Shown here: positions 1 to 7,480 of the stretch, one piece after another
Layout: every line of letters starts with the position of its first letter
How positions within the stretch are numbered: the first letter of the stretch is position 1
NCBI GenBank assembly: GCA_938015295.1
Contig: CALLQB010000005.1
Coordinates: 64,001 to 105,300, forward strand
DNA: 41,300 nucleotides
Direction: 5' to 3'
Source: an uncultured Acidimicrobiales bacterium
GTDB taxonomy: Bacteria > Actinomycetota > Acidimicrobiia > Acidimicrobiales > SHLQ01
The notes under the pieces: model-generated
What the model was told of the DNA's origin: nothing
The model's database searches: none
Seen by the model: only the letters and a program-made list of their open reading frames with translations
Translations under genes and position numbers: made by a program

Positions 1-2
1 GT

Positions 3-749
3 CTTGGAACCTATGGCAGCCGTTCGACGCCGGTGTCTGGCGCAGCTGCAGCTCTTGTCACCCGCAAGGTGCGCGACAAAGCGCAGATCATCGCCTCGGG
101 GATGCTCGAAGTTTCGGTAGCCGACCTCGAATGGGTGAAGGGCTCTTTCCACGTGAAAGGCGACCCATCGAAATCGGTGACGATTCAAGACATCGCAATG
201 AAGGCCCATGGCGCAGGTGATCTGCCAGAAGGTATCGAGGGAGGGCTCGAGGCGCAGATCTGTTACAACCCCGAGAACCTCACGTATCCGTTCGGCGCCT
301 ATATCTGTGTCGTCGACATCGACCCCGGTACCGCGGTCGTGAAGGTACGGCGGTTTATTGCGGTCGATGACTGTGGAACCCAGATCAATCCGATGATTAT
401 CGAGGGCCAGGTGCACGGCGGCCTTGCCGATGGCGTCGGTATGGCAATGATGGAAATGATCGCTTTCGACGAGGACGGAAACTGCCTCGGTGGATCGCTG
501 ATGGACTACCTCATTCCGACGGCACTCGAAACGCCAGATTGGGAAACCGGCCACACCGTGACGCCTTCACCACACCATCCCATTGGCGCCAAAGGCATCG
601 GTGAGTCGGCCACGGTCGGTTCGCCGCCAGCGGTCGTCAATGCCATCGTTGACGCGCTGAAGCCCTACGGCATTCGCCACGCCGACATGCCGCTCACCCC
701 CTCGCGGGTGTGGGAGACCATGCGGGGCAACCACACTCCGCCGATTTAG
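3..749 (+). CDS. coxL: Aerobic CO dehydrogenase-type molybdenum hydroxylase large subunit, C-terminal part
   Basis: The gene enters from the left edge, so only its last 248 residues are present. In this family the large subunit carries the molybdenum-cytosine-dinucleotide active site that oxidises CO or, in relatives, aldehydes and N-heterocycles. The visible part begins in the conserved GTYGSRSTPVSG stretch of CoxL-type proteins. It ends with KGIGES (Glu codon 603-605), which matches the conserved glutamate next to molybdenum. The diagnostic active-site loop separating form I CO dehydrogenase (AYRCSFR-like) from related hydroxylases lies upstream and cannot be seen. The small (FeS) and medium (FAD) subunit genes are not downstream, so they are presumably upstream, as in the M-S-L order. 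The following maturation genes support a CODH-type enzyme; the exact substrate is inference. Confidence 0.88.
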   Translation, partial: LGTYGSRSTPVSGAAAALVTRKVRDKAQIIASGMLEVSVADLEWVKGSFHVKGDPSKSVTIQDIAMKAHGAGDLPEGIEGGLEAQICYNPENLTYPFGAYICVVDIDPGTAVVKVRRFIAVDDCGTQINPMIIEGQVHGGLADGVGMAMMEMIAFDEDGNCLGGSLMDYLIPTALETPDWETGHTVTPSPHHPIGAKGIGESATVGSPPAVVNAIVDALKPYGIRHADMPLTPSRVWETMRGNHTPPI

Positions 750-779
750 ACCGGCGTCGTTCAACGTCCACGGAGAACC

Positions 780-1673
780 ATGTCGACACAACGTAGACAC
801 GCCGCTCGGGTAGCCGAGTTGGTGCAGCAGGGAACAGCTTTTGTCCAAGCGACGGTGGTTCGTGCCCAATGCCCAACCTCGGCGCGGCCCGGCGACGCCG
901 CAGTGGTGCTCGCCGACGGTTCGATCGAAGGATTTGTTGGCGGCCAATGCGCCGAAGGTTCAGTGCGTCTGGCAGCTGTTGGCCTTCTCGATACTGGCGA
1001 GCCGCTGTTGCTTCGAATCCTGCCCGAAGACGGAGGCGAGTTCCCCGAAACAGAAGGCGCTCTCACGGTGGTCAACCCTTGCCTATCGGGCGGTGCGATC
1101 GAAGTATTTCTCGAGCCGAAGCTACCGGCGCCGCGACTCGCGCTCGTGGGGAGCACTCCCATCGCGGAGGCGATTGCGCTGTTTGCCGAGCCACTGGGCT
1201 TCGCAGTTTCCCGCAATGATTTGCCGGTCGTTGATGGCGCGAGCGCTGTGCTGATATCTAGTCATGGTCGGGGTGAACCAGAAAGTATTCGTGCAGCTCT
1301 CGACGGCGACGTGGGATTCATAGGCCTGGTGGCCAGTGCCACCCGTGGAGCTGCGGTTCTCGACGAGCTCGACCTGACGCCCGCCGAGCGCAAGCTGGTG
1401 CGAACGCCTGTGGGGATCGACATCGGCGCAACCACGGCCGAAGAGATTGCACTTTCGATTCTTGCCGAGGTCGTGCGAGCACTTCGTGTTGAAGGGCTTC
1501 GTCCTGCTGCTCAGCGAGAGGTCGATCACCCCGAGACCGCGATCGACCCGGTGTGTGGCATGACGGTGATGGTCGGACCCGATACGTCGCATCTTGCTCA
1601 CGAGGGCATCGACTTTTGGTTCTGTAATCCCGGATGTCGCACGCGGTATGCAGAAGAGCTCGGTGTCAGTTGA
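780..1673 (+). CDS. XdhC/CoxI-family molybdenum hydroxylase maturation protein with C-terminal YHS domain
   Basis: This 297-residue protein belongs to the XdhC/CoxI family, which binds or protects the molybdenum cofactor and helps insert it, sulfurated, into molybdenum hydroxylases. The XdhC N-terminal domain spans about residues 8-110, with GGQC at 54-57. A Rossmann-like XdhC C-terminal domain covers about 117-232, including the family signature around VGIDIGATTAEEI. A short YHS domain follows at about 255-293, with DPVCGM and FCNPGC supplying four cysteines suited to metal binding. YHS domains are usually found in metal ATPases and hydroxylases, so the fusion suggests a metal or redox role in maturation (inference). 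The ATG has a good GGAGA site about 5 bases upstream. It lies 30 bases after coxL, and its stop overlaps the next gene's likely start. Confidence 0.9.
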   Translation: MSTQRRHAARVAELVQQGTAFVQATVVRAQCPTSARPGDAAVVLADGSIEGFVGGQCAEGSVRLAAVGLLDTGEPLLLRILPEDGGEFPETEGALTVVNPCLSGGAIEVFLEPKLPAPRLALVGSTPIAEAIALFAEPLGFAVSRNDLPVVDGASAVLISSHGRGEPESIRAALDGDVGFIGLVASATRGAAVLDELDLTPAERKLVRTPVGIDIGATTAEEIALSILAEVVRALRVEGLRPAAQREVDHPETAIDPVCGMTVMVGPDTSHLAHEGIDFWFCNPGCRTRYAEELGVS

Positions 1674-2311
1674 CGCCCAACGGTGAAAAGGTGGCCGGCC
1701 TGGTGCTTGGTGCCGGAGCGTCGCGACGCTTGGGACAACCGAAGCAACTTCTCGACTACCGGGGTAAGCCCCTGCTGCAAGCGGTGGTCGACACAGCGAA
1801 TGGTGCGCCGTTCGATCAGGTGATCGTGGCAATTGGCGGAGCGTCCCCCGAGGTGCAACGGCGCGTCTCATTTGGCCGGGCTCAGCTGGCCGAGAATGTA
1901 CATTTCACCACTGGCTGCTCATCGTCGATCGTTGCAGCCTTGGACCTGGTCGATCCAGAGATTGCTGGACTCGTGCTCCTGCTCGGTGATCAGCCCGGGG
2001 TCACCACATCGCATGTCGTCACGGTTATCGGTGAAGCCTTCAGTAACGACAACGCGTGCCCGTTGGCTGTGGGGCGTTACGACGATGGTCGCGGCCATCC
2101 CTTCTGGTTCGCACGCGAAGTCTTTGACGATCTTCGCGAACTTCAGGGCGACAAGGCCGTGTGGAAGTTGCTGGAATCGGGCAAGTACCCGGTGCACGAA
2201 GTTGCACTTGCTGGCGACGTGCCGCTCGACGTCGACACCTGGGAAGACTATGAGCGGTTGCTTGAAGTCGACCGTGCAAGGCGCGCCGAAATCGGAGACA
2301 CACCGAAGTGA
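1670..2311 (+). CDS. MobA/MocA-like molybdenum cofactor nucleotidyltransferase
   Basis: A GT-A-fold nucleotidyltransferase of the MobA/MocA type, which transfers CMP or GMP to molybdopterin; CODH-type enzymes need the cytosine form. The nucleotide-binding signature VLGAGASRRLGQPKQ is at residues 12-26, a GCSSSI segment at 82-87, and the catalytic LLLGDQP motif near 103-109. At 213 residues it has the usual length. The start is uncertain. I chose TTG at 1670 because it overlaps the preceding stop (TTGA), a coupled arrangement, and an AGAAGAG element lies upstream. GTG at 1691 and ATG at 1634 are in frame; the latter would add 12 residues that do not look like the family. It is translationally coupled to CoxI before it and CoxD after it. 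Confidence 0.87.
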   Translation: MTPNGEKVAGLVLGAGASRRLGQPKQLLDYRGKPLLQAVVDTANGAPFDQVIVAIGGASPEVQRRVSFGRAQLAENVHFTTGCSSSIVAALDLVDPEIAGLVLLLGDQPGVTTSHVVTVIGEAFSNDNACPLAVGRYDDGRGHPFWFAREVFDDLRELQGDKAVWKLLESGKYPVHEVALAGDVPLDVDTWEDYERLLEVDRARRAEIGDTPK

Positions 2312-3207
2312 ACGTTGAGACTCGCTTGTTCGCTGATCGCCAGGCCATGACGGCCGCCTTGGACAGCGTCGACTACGTGGTTGACGAGGGCCTTGCGACA
2401 TCGTTGTATCTTGCTCAGGCGATTCGCCAGCCGTTACTCCTCGAGGGAGAACCGGGGGTCGGAAAGACGACGGCTGCAAAGGCCATGGCTGCAGCGATTG
2501 GTGGGCCCTTGCTTCGTCTTCAGTGTTACGAGGGAATCACTGCCTCTGAAGCATTGTACGAATGGAACTACGCCCGCCAGTTGCTTTCGATTCGGCTCGC
2601 AGAGACCGGGTCGACTTCGGTACTCGAGTCGGATCTCTTTACTGAAGAGTTCCTACTCGAACGACCTCTTCTGAAGGCGGTGCGTCACCCCGGGCCAGTG
2701 CCAGCGGTGCTGCTCATCGACGAGATCGACCGGGCCGACGACGAGTTCGAAGCCTTGTTGTTTGAGTTCTTGGGTGAGCAGTCGGTCTCGGTACCCGAAC
2801 TCGGCACCTTTACCGCCACGGTAGACCCAGTGGTGATTCTCACATCGAATCGCAGCCGCGAGTTGCACGATGCGCTGAAACGCCGGTGTCTTTATCACTG
2901 GATTCCCTTCCCGTCGGTCGAGCGAGCAGCAGAAATTGTGCGCCGAAACGTCGCCGAGGCTGCTGAGCCGTTGGTGTCTGCGGCGACGGCGTTTGTACGC
3001 GATGCCCGACGGGTCGATCTCGACAAGGTGCCTGGTGTCGCGGAGGCCATCGATTGGGTCGGCGCTCTCCATGCTCTTGGTGTCACCCACCTCGAGAACG
3101 CCGATGTCGTCGCGACTCTCGGGGCGATTGCCAAGACCCCCGACGACATCGATGCGTTGACGGCAGCAATTGCTTCCGAAGAGCTTGTTGTCGACCACAC
3201 CACATGA
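2308..3207 (+). CDS. coxD: CoxD-type MoxR-family AAA+ ATPase
   Basis: A 299-residue AAA+ ATPase of the MoxR group. In CODH operons CoxD acts as a chaperone with the VWA protein CoxE and is required to build the mature copper-molybdenum centre. Walker A (GEPGVGKTT) is at residues 47-55, Walker B (LLIDEID) at about 135-141, a sensor-1-like LTSNRSRE follows near 178, and the LKRRC segment near 190 is consistent with the arginine finger. The GTG start overlaps the previous stop by four bases (GTGA) and has GGAGA about 11 bases upstream. Pairing with coxE two genes downstream is the standard MoxR-VWA partnership. Confidence 0.92.
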   Translation: MNVETRLFADRQAMTAALDSVDYVVDEGLATSLYLAQAIRQPLLLEGEPGVGKTTAAKAMAAAIGGPLLRLQCYEGITASEALYEWNYARQLLSIRLAETGSTSVLESDLFTEEFLLERPLLKAVRHPGPVPAVLLIDEIDRADDEFEALLFEFLGEQSVSVPELGTFTATVDPVVILTSNRSRELHDALKRRCLYHWIPFPSVERAAEIVRRNVAEAAEPLVSAATAFVRDARRVDLDKVPGVAEAIDWVGALHALGVTHLENADVVATLGAIAKTPDDIDALTAAIASEELVVDHTT

Positions 3208-3252
3208 CAACCAACTCTCAAACTTCGAAACCTCCCGAAAGAGAATCACACC

Positions 3253-3990
3253 GTGAAAATTGAAAACGAATTCAAGGTGAATGCCCCGCTCGAACAAGCG
3301 TGGGCAATCCTTACCGACATCCCGACCATCGCTCCGTGTATGCCAGGAGCAAAGCTGACGTCGGCCGAGGGTGACGAGTACGCCGGAAAAGTGAAGATCA
3401 AAGTCGGTCCAGTGACTGCCGAATACGCAGGCACGGCCCACTTCTTGTCGAAAGACGATGAAGCCCACCGTGCCGAGTTGTCGGCAAAGGGACGAGACTC
3501 GCGGGGTTCTGGCAATGCCGAGGCGATCATCGTTGCGAACCTGCGTGCGGACGGTGAAGGCACCCTGGTCAACATCGACACCGATCTCAAAGTGAGTGGC
3601 AAGGTCGCGCAGTTCGGTCGCGGGGTAATGGTCGATGTGTCAAAAAAGCTCATCGGGCAATTTGTGGTGTGTCTCGAAGAGAAACTCTTCGATCAAAGCG
3701 GTGGAGTCGTTGATGAAGTGGCGGCGGCCAGCGCTGGCGTCGCGGGTGCTGTTGCTACAACACCAGCTGACAATGCTGCCTCGGCTGGTTCTGCCGACGA
3801 TGCTGCCTCGGCTGGTTCTGCCGACGCCGGTGCAGCTGAAGCCCCGGCTATGGACAAGGGCGACGCCGATGACGAAGAACTCGAAGCCCTCGATCTTATG
3901 GATGTTGCTGGCGGAGCAATGGCGAAGCGGGTGCTCCCTTTGGTCGGGGCGGTCGTTGTTGCCGTCATCCTCTGGCTGCTGCTGAGGTAG
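3253..3990 (+). CDS. coxG: CoxG: SRPBCC-domain protein with C-terminal membrane anchor
   Basis: A 245-residue protein with an SRPBCC (START-like, hydrophobic-cavity) domain over about residues 1-150. It opens with the typical MKIENEFKVNAPLEQAW sequence and contains MPGAKLTS. The Ala/Ser/Asp-rich linker at about 155-215 includes two near-identical 9-residue blocks. A single hydrophobic helix (about 227-244) ends the protein. CoxG of aerobic CODH is known to attach the enzyme to the membrane and to carry menaquinone to it; cavity plus anchor fit that role here. The start is GTG, 45 bases after coxD, with a modest purine-rich site. The repeat in the linker is described separately. Confidence 0.9.
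   Translation: MKIENEFKVNAPLEQAWAILTDIPTIAPCMPGAKLTSAEGDEYAGKVKIKVGPVTAEYAGTAHFLSKDDEAHRAELSAKGRDSRGSGNAEAIIVANLRADGEGTLVNIDTDLKVSGKVAQFGRGVMVDVSKKLIGQFVVCLEEKLFDQSGGVVDEVAAASAGVAGAVATTPADNAASAGSADDAASAGSADAGAAEAPAMDKGDADDEELEALDLMDVAGGAMAKRVLPLVGAVVVAVILWLLLR
3774..3827 (+). repeat. Two tandem 27-bp repeats in the coxG linker
   Basis: Two copies (3774-3800 and 3801-3827) are identical except for the final base. Each encodes nine residues rich in Ala, Ser, Gly and Asp. The repeat keeps frame and lengthens the flexible tether between the SRPBCC domain and the membrane helix, so its copy number may vary between strains. Confidence 0.9.
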
Positions 3991-3998
3991 TACCACAA

Positions 3999-5213
3999 GT
4001 GGTCGAGCAGACACTTTTCAGGTCGGTTGACGTCGGCGTCTTTGTTGCCGCTCTCACCGACCGACTTCGAGGCGCCGGCATTGCCGTGGGCTTGTCCTCG
4101 TCACGACGCCTCGCCGAATCGTTGGCGGTGTGTCCGGCCACAGATCCGACGACGATGTATTGGGTAACGCGTGCTTGTTTGGTGAACGACCCTCATCAGA
4201 TCGAGCGGTTCGACGCGGTGTTTGAGGCGGTCTTCGCTGGCGACGGTCTACCGATTCGACCAAAGGAACGGAACTTCGAACGTCCGCCACCTGCTCCCAC
4301 CGCGACGGGCAAGTTGCTGCGCAACTCGGCGCCAACCGATGGCATGGCTGAGGCTGCCGGACGATTTGACACAAGCTTTCGGCCCGAGATCGGCGAGACG
4401 TCGCACGAAGTCGATGACGAGAGCGATCGCGAGCAGACCGAGATTCCCGAGATCTTTCCGGCGGCGGTGGCAGCGCTCGCCGATGAGCCGTTCGATCGAC
4501 TGAGCGACGAAGACCTCGATTGCATTGGCGTTTGGCTCGAACAGCAGATGTCTGCGTTCCCTTTGCGTCGGAGTCGTAGACGGCAGCCTGCGCGTTCGGG
4601 GTCGATCGACATGCGCCGAACGATCGCCGCCGCGCGCTCGACCGCTGGCGAACCGGTGCTTCTGGCTGCGAGTCGGCCGAGGTTGAAACCGCGACGGGTG
4701 GTCATGGTGGGAGACGTAAGCGGATCGATGGAGTCCTTTACTCGGATTTACCTGCATCTAATGAGGGCTCTTGTCGTGAAGGGCAACGCTGAGGTCTTTA
4801 CGTTTTCAACACAGCTTCGCCGCGTGACGGTGCAGTTGCGCGATCGCGACCCGCAGGCGGCAATTGACCGATTGTCCTCTGAAGTGACGGACAGGTTTAG
4901 CGGAACCCGCATTGCGACGAGCCTGGCCGACCTCGCACAAAGCCCGGTGTGGGCGAACTCGGTGCGTGGCGCGACGGTGCTTATTAGCTCTGACGGTTGG
5001 GACACCGACGAACCCGAGCACTTGGCGCGGGCGATGCGGCGATTGGCGCGGTTGAGCTACCGGATTGTCTGGGTCAATCCGAGGTCAGCGGCCGATGGCT
5101 TCGCTCCGTCGGCCGGGGGTATGGCCGCAGCGTTGCCCTGGGTTGACGCGTTTTTCAGCGGGCATTCGTTACGTTCGATCCAACACGTGATTGAGGAGAT
5201 TGCTTTGGGTTAA
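3999..5213 (+). CDS. coxE: CoxE-type VWA-domain protein
   Basis: A 404-residue protein of the CoxE family, the von Willebrand factor A partner of the CoxD ATPase in CODH maturation. The N-terminal half (about 1-190) is helical and acidic and matches the CoxE-like region. The VWA domain starts near residue 232, with the metal-ion-dependent adhesion motif DVSGS at 239-243. Later blocks such as STQLRRVTVQL and ATVLISSDGWDTD fit VWA strands. The GTG start lies 8 bases after the coxG stop, and GAGG overlapping that stop could act as ribosome site. It is the last gene of the operon and is followed by a hairpin. Confidence 0.91.
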   Translation: MVEQTLFRSVDVGVFVAALTDRLRGAGIAVGLSSSRRLAESLAVCPATDPTTMYWVTRACLVNDPHQIERFDAVFEAVFAGDGLPIRPKERNFERPPPAPTATGKLLRNSAPTDGMAEAAGRFDTSFRPEIGETSHEVDDESDREQTEIPEIFPAAVAALADEPFDRLSDEDLDCIGVWLEQQMSAFPLRRSRRRQPARSGSIDMRRTIAAARSTAGEPVLLAASRPRLKPRRVVMVGDVSGSMESFTRIYLHLMRALVVKGNAEVFTFSTQLRRVTVQLRDRDPQAAIDRLSSEVTDRFSGTRIATSLADLAQSPVWANSVRGATVLISSDGWDTDEPEHLARAMRRLARLSYRIVWVNPRSAADGFAPSAGGMAAALPWVDAFFSGHSLRSIQHVIEEIALG

Positions 5214-5215
5214 AC

Positions 5216-5246
5216 CCGCCGTCGCCGGGCGCTGTGGCGATGGCGG
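5216..5246 (+). terminator. Hairpin after coxE, possible operon terminator
   Basis: Arms 5216-5226 and 5236-5246 form an 11-bp stem with one G-U pair and a 9-base loop, beginning three bases after the coxE stop. There is no clear T run afterwards, as is common in high-GC actinobacteria. It may terminate the operon or protect the 3' end of its mRNA. Confidence 0.5.
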
Positions 5247-5272
5247 CGGTGCTACCCCTAAGGTCGCCGGTG

Positions 5273-5290
5273 ATCGACCACCAGGTCGAT
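5273..5290. promoter_or_regulatory. ATCGACC/GGTCGAT inverted repeat upstream of the SDR gene
   Basis: A perfect 7-bp inverted repeat with a 4-base spacer lies 26 bases before the start codon of the SDR gene. It could be an operator or a 5' leader hairpin. No regulator can be assigned from sequence. Confidence 0.4.
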
Positions 5291-5315
5291 AACTAGACGA
5301 CGATGGGGGAGCAGG

Positions 5316-6047
5316 ATGAACCGACTCGATGGAAAGATCGCGCTGATCACGGGGGGTGCTCGAGGACAGGGTGCGGCCGAGGCATCACTTTTTGTGGATG
5401 CGGGCGCCAAGGTCGTCATCACCGACGTACTCGATGACGAGGGTAAGGCGATGGCCGAGTCACTTGGTGATGCCGTCAGCTACCTACACCACGATGTGTC
5501 GTCGTCCGAGCAATGGAGCGACGTGGTTGCATCGGTCATCGAGCAGCATGGACGAATCGATGTCCTGGTCAACAACGCAGGGATCTTCCAAATTCTGGCG
5601 CTCGAGGGCACGACCGACGAGGACTGGCAGAAGATGCTGTCGGTGAACCAGACCGGGGTTTTCTTCGGAATGCGAGAGGTTGCGCCGCATATGCGTGCCC
5701 AGGGCTCGGGAAGCATCATCAACATTTCGTCGGTGGCCGGGCTCTCCGGGGCCGCTATCTGTTTCGGCTATGGGGCCACAAAGTGGGCAGTGCGGGGGAT
5801 GACGAAGAGTGCGGCGATCGATCTAGCTTCGGCGGGCGTGCGCGTGAATTCGGTGCACCCAGGAATTATCGATACGCCGATGTTCGAGGAGTTCGGTGAC
5901 GCGGCGGGCGGCGTCGAGGCCCGAATTCCCGTCGGTCGTCTGGCTGAGGCGGAAGAGGTTGGTCGAGTGGTGCTGTTCCTCGCGTCCGATGACGCGAGTT
6001 ATTGCACCGGCCAGGAGTTCGTTGTCGACGGCGGATGGAACGCCTGA
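5316..6047 (+). CDS. SDR-family NAD(P)-dependent oxidoreductase (steroid/alcohol dehydrogenase-like)
   Basis: A classical short-chain dehydrogenase/reductase of 243 residues. The nucleotide-binding TGGARGQG is at residues 12-19, NNAG at 86-89, the catalytic serine in ISSVAG near 138, and YGATK with Tyr152 and Lys156. The C-terminal segment ending in YCTGQEFVVDGGW is typical of the family. Overall it resembles 3-alpha/20-beta-hydroxysteroid dehydrogenase and glucose 1-dehydrogenase types, but the substrate cannot be fixed. A strong GGGGGAG site lies about 6 bases before the ATG. It is separated from coxE by about 100 bases containing two hairpins, so it is probably a separate unit. The next gene is a LacI regulator. 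Confidence 0.88.
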   Translation: MNRLDGKIALITGGARGQGAAEASLFVDAGAKVVITDVLDDEGKAMAESLGDAVSYLHHDVSSSEQWSDVVASVIEQHGRIDVLVNNAGIFQILALEGTTDEDWQKMLSVNQTGVFFGMREVAPHMRAQGSGSIINISSVAGLSGAAICFGYGATKWAVRGMTKSAAIDLASAGVRVNSVHPGIIDTPMFEEFGDAAGGVEARIPVGRLAEAEEVGRVVLFLASDDASYCTGQEFVVDGGWNA

Positions 6048-6082
6048 TTCTCCGGCTGTGCTGCGGTTGGCGTCGCTACGGC

Positions 6083-6110
6083 ATTGCTAACGAATTGCTA
6101 AGGAATTGCC
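6083..6110. repeat. Three ATTGC repeats at exact 11-bp period
   Basis: ATTGCTAACGA (6083), ATTGCTAAGGA (6094) and ATTGCC (6105) recur every 11 bases, close to one helical turn. Such phasing places the motifs on the same DNA face and is typical of cooperative protein binding sites. The third copy is partial. The bound protein is unknown; the neighbouring LacI-family protein is one candidate. Confidence 0.5.
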
Positions 6111-6126
6111 GGGGCCGAGCGAATTC

Positions 6127-6159
6127 GTGGTGGGGGAATCGGCGGATTTCCCCCACCAC
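6127..6159. terminator. Perfect 12-bp hairpin after the SDR gene
   Basis: Arms 6127-6138 (GTGGTGGGGGAA) and 6148-6159 pair perfectly around a 9-base loop, about 80 bases after the SDR stop. It is a strong terminator-like stem without a T run. It could also be a regulatory stem in the leader of the next gene. Confidence 0.55.
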
Positions 6160-6356
6160 CATCGACATCCTCATCTGTTGGGACGAACAGAGTTGGGAAT
6201 CGACGATCTTGTCGATATTCGTGTGAACGTGCCGAAATGCTAACTACAGTTGGGAGCGTGTGCAACCTTGTGCAATAATATTCACATAACGAACTTGTTT
6301 CTAACCATAGACGGAAACAGGTAGCTGTCTGGAGAAATTTCGCACTATCTCTACAA

Positions 6357-6390
6357 GTTTGCGTAACCCTGTTTGCGTAACTGTTTGCCA
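6357..6390. promoter_or_regulatory. Tandem GTTTGCGTAAC repeats before the LacI-family gene, possible operator
   Basis: Identical 11-base units GTTTGCGTAAC start at 6357 and 6371, and a partial TGTTTGCC follows at 6382. They lie 26-59 bases before the GTG start of the LacI-family gene, downstream of the likely promoter, so autoregulation is plausible. LacI operators are usually palindromic and these are direct repeats, so the assignment is tentative. Confidence 0.4.
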
Positions 6391-6415
6391 GACGGCTCGT
6401 AGTGGGGGAGAACGG

Positions 6416-7480
6416 GTGACAAAACGAAGCACTCGGGTAACGATGGAAGAGGTGGCTGAGCGCGCCGGGGTTTCGCACTCGACGGTGTCTCGGGTGTTGG
6501 CCGACCATCCGAACGTGCATGGCGATACCCGCTCGCGGGTTCTACTCGCGGTCGAAGAACTTGGGTATGTCGTTCACCCGGGCGCCCGAAGTCTTGCTGG
6601 TGGCAAGCGTGGAATCATCGGCGTCATGGTGCTCGACCTTACGAGCGCGTACATCAATCAAGTCGTGCAGTTCCTCGATGCTGCGATGATGGCTGAGGAC
6701 TATGCGATGCTTTTAGGAACCACCAGAAATCGAGGAAACGAGCCCGGCGAGTACACCCGGCAGCTCGAAGCCGAAGGTCTTTGCGACGGCGTCATTCTTG
6801 TGCTCCCAGGCCAACACGAAACCTTCTCGTCAGCGCTGTCGAATCGCTCCATTCCGTACGTTCTGCTCGATCACCCATTTTCACCGCATGCTGACTCGGT
6901 GCTTGCCGACAACAAGTCCGGAACCTACCAAGCGGTTGCCCACTTAGCCGACCTTGGCCATCGACGCGTGGGTTTCGTGGGCGGACTCCTCAGCACAGCA
7001 GCTGGCCGCGACCGCGAAGAAGCCTTTCGACAAGCTGCGGTCGACTTCAACTTTGACCAGGACATCGAGTTGTTTGTCGATGGCGACTTTCGCGAGCACA
7101 CCGCCTACGACGCAACAATCAAGCTTCTGTCGCTCGACTCTCGGCCATCGGCAATCTTTGCGAGCGCAGACGCCGCAGCTATCGGCGCGCTGGCAGCGTG
7201 TCGCCGTTTGGGCCTCGACGTTCCAGGCGACATCTCGGTGGTTGGTTTCGACGATCTACCGATCTCAAAGACAGCGCGACCGGCCTTGACGACCGTTCAC
7301 CAACCGCTTGGTGTGTTGGCCGAACGAGGTGTCGATCTGCTGCTGCGCCGGATTGCCGATCCTGACAAAGCGGCCGAACACATCCAGCTTGGCACCCACC
7401 TGGTAGTCCGCGAGTCCACCGGCCCTGCGCACCTTGGCGGCGTTGTATCAGTCGATGATGATGAGCGAGTCGAGGATTGA
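6416..7480 (+). CDS. LacI-family transcriptional regulator
   Basis: A 354-residue LacI/GalR repressor. The helix-turn-helix is at residues 9-29 (TMEEVAERAGVSHSTVSRVL), followed by the hinge helix near 50-60 with the LAGGKRG boundary. The periplasmic-binding-protein-like sensor domain covers the rest, with late signatures SVVGFDDLP and ARPALTTVHQP. Effector residues cannot be read reliably. I chose GTG at 6416 because GGGGGAG stands 6 bases upstream; the frame stays open further upstream, but those codons do not resemble the family. ATG at 6443 would cut into the HTH lead. It is downstream of an SDR gene it might control, and its 3' end overlaps the convergent lipoprotein gene by 33 bases. Confidence 0.92.
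   Translation: MTKRSTRVTMEEVAERAGVSHSTVSRVLADHPNVHGDTRSRVLLAVEELGYVVHPGARSLAGGKRGIIGVMVLDLTSAYINQVVQFLDAAMMAEDYAMLLGTTRNRGNEPGEYTRQLEAEGLCDGVILVLPGQHETFSSALSNRSIPYVLLDHPFSPHADSVLADNKSGTYQAVAHLADLGHRRVGFVGGLLSTAAGRDREEAFRQAAVDFNFDQDIELFVDGDFREHTAYDATIKLLSLDSRPSAIFASADAAAIGALAACRRLGLDVPGDISVVGFDDLPISKTARPALTTVHQPLGVLAERGVDLLLRRIADPDKAAEHIQLGTHLVVRESTGPAHLGGVVSVDDDERVED

Larger units (their letters stand above)
6048..6415. other. 368-base intergenic region with phased repeats, a 12-bp hairpin and tandem repeats
   Basis: No convincing gene is present. In order it holds three 11-base-spaced ATTGC repeats (6083-6110), a perfect 12-bp hairpin (6127-6159), another GCTAAC at about 6239-6244, a possible promoter (TTGGGA at 6250-6255, AATAAT at 6274-6279, spacing 18), and tandem GTTTGCGTAAC repeats (6357-6390) just before the LacI start. 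It is more AT-rich around 6230-6370 than its surroundings, as expected of a promoter region. Confidence 0.6.
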
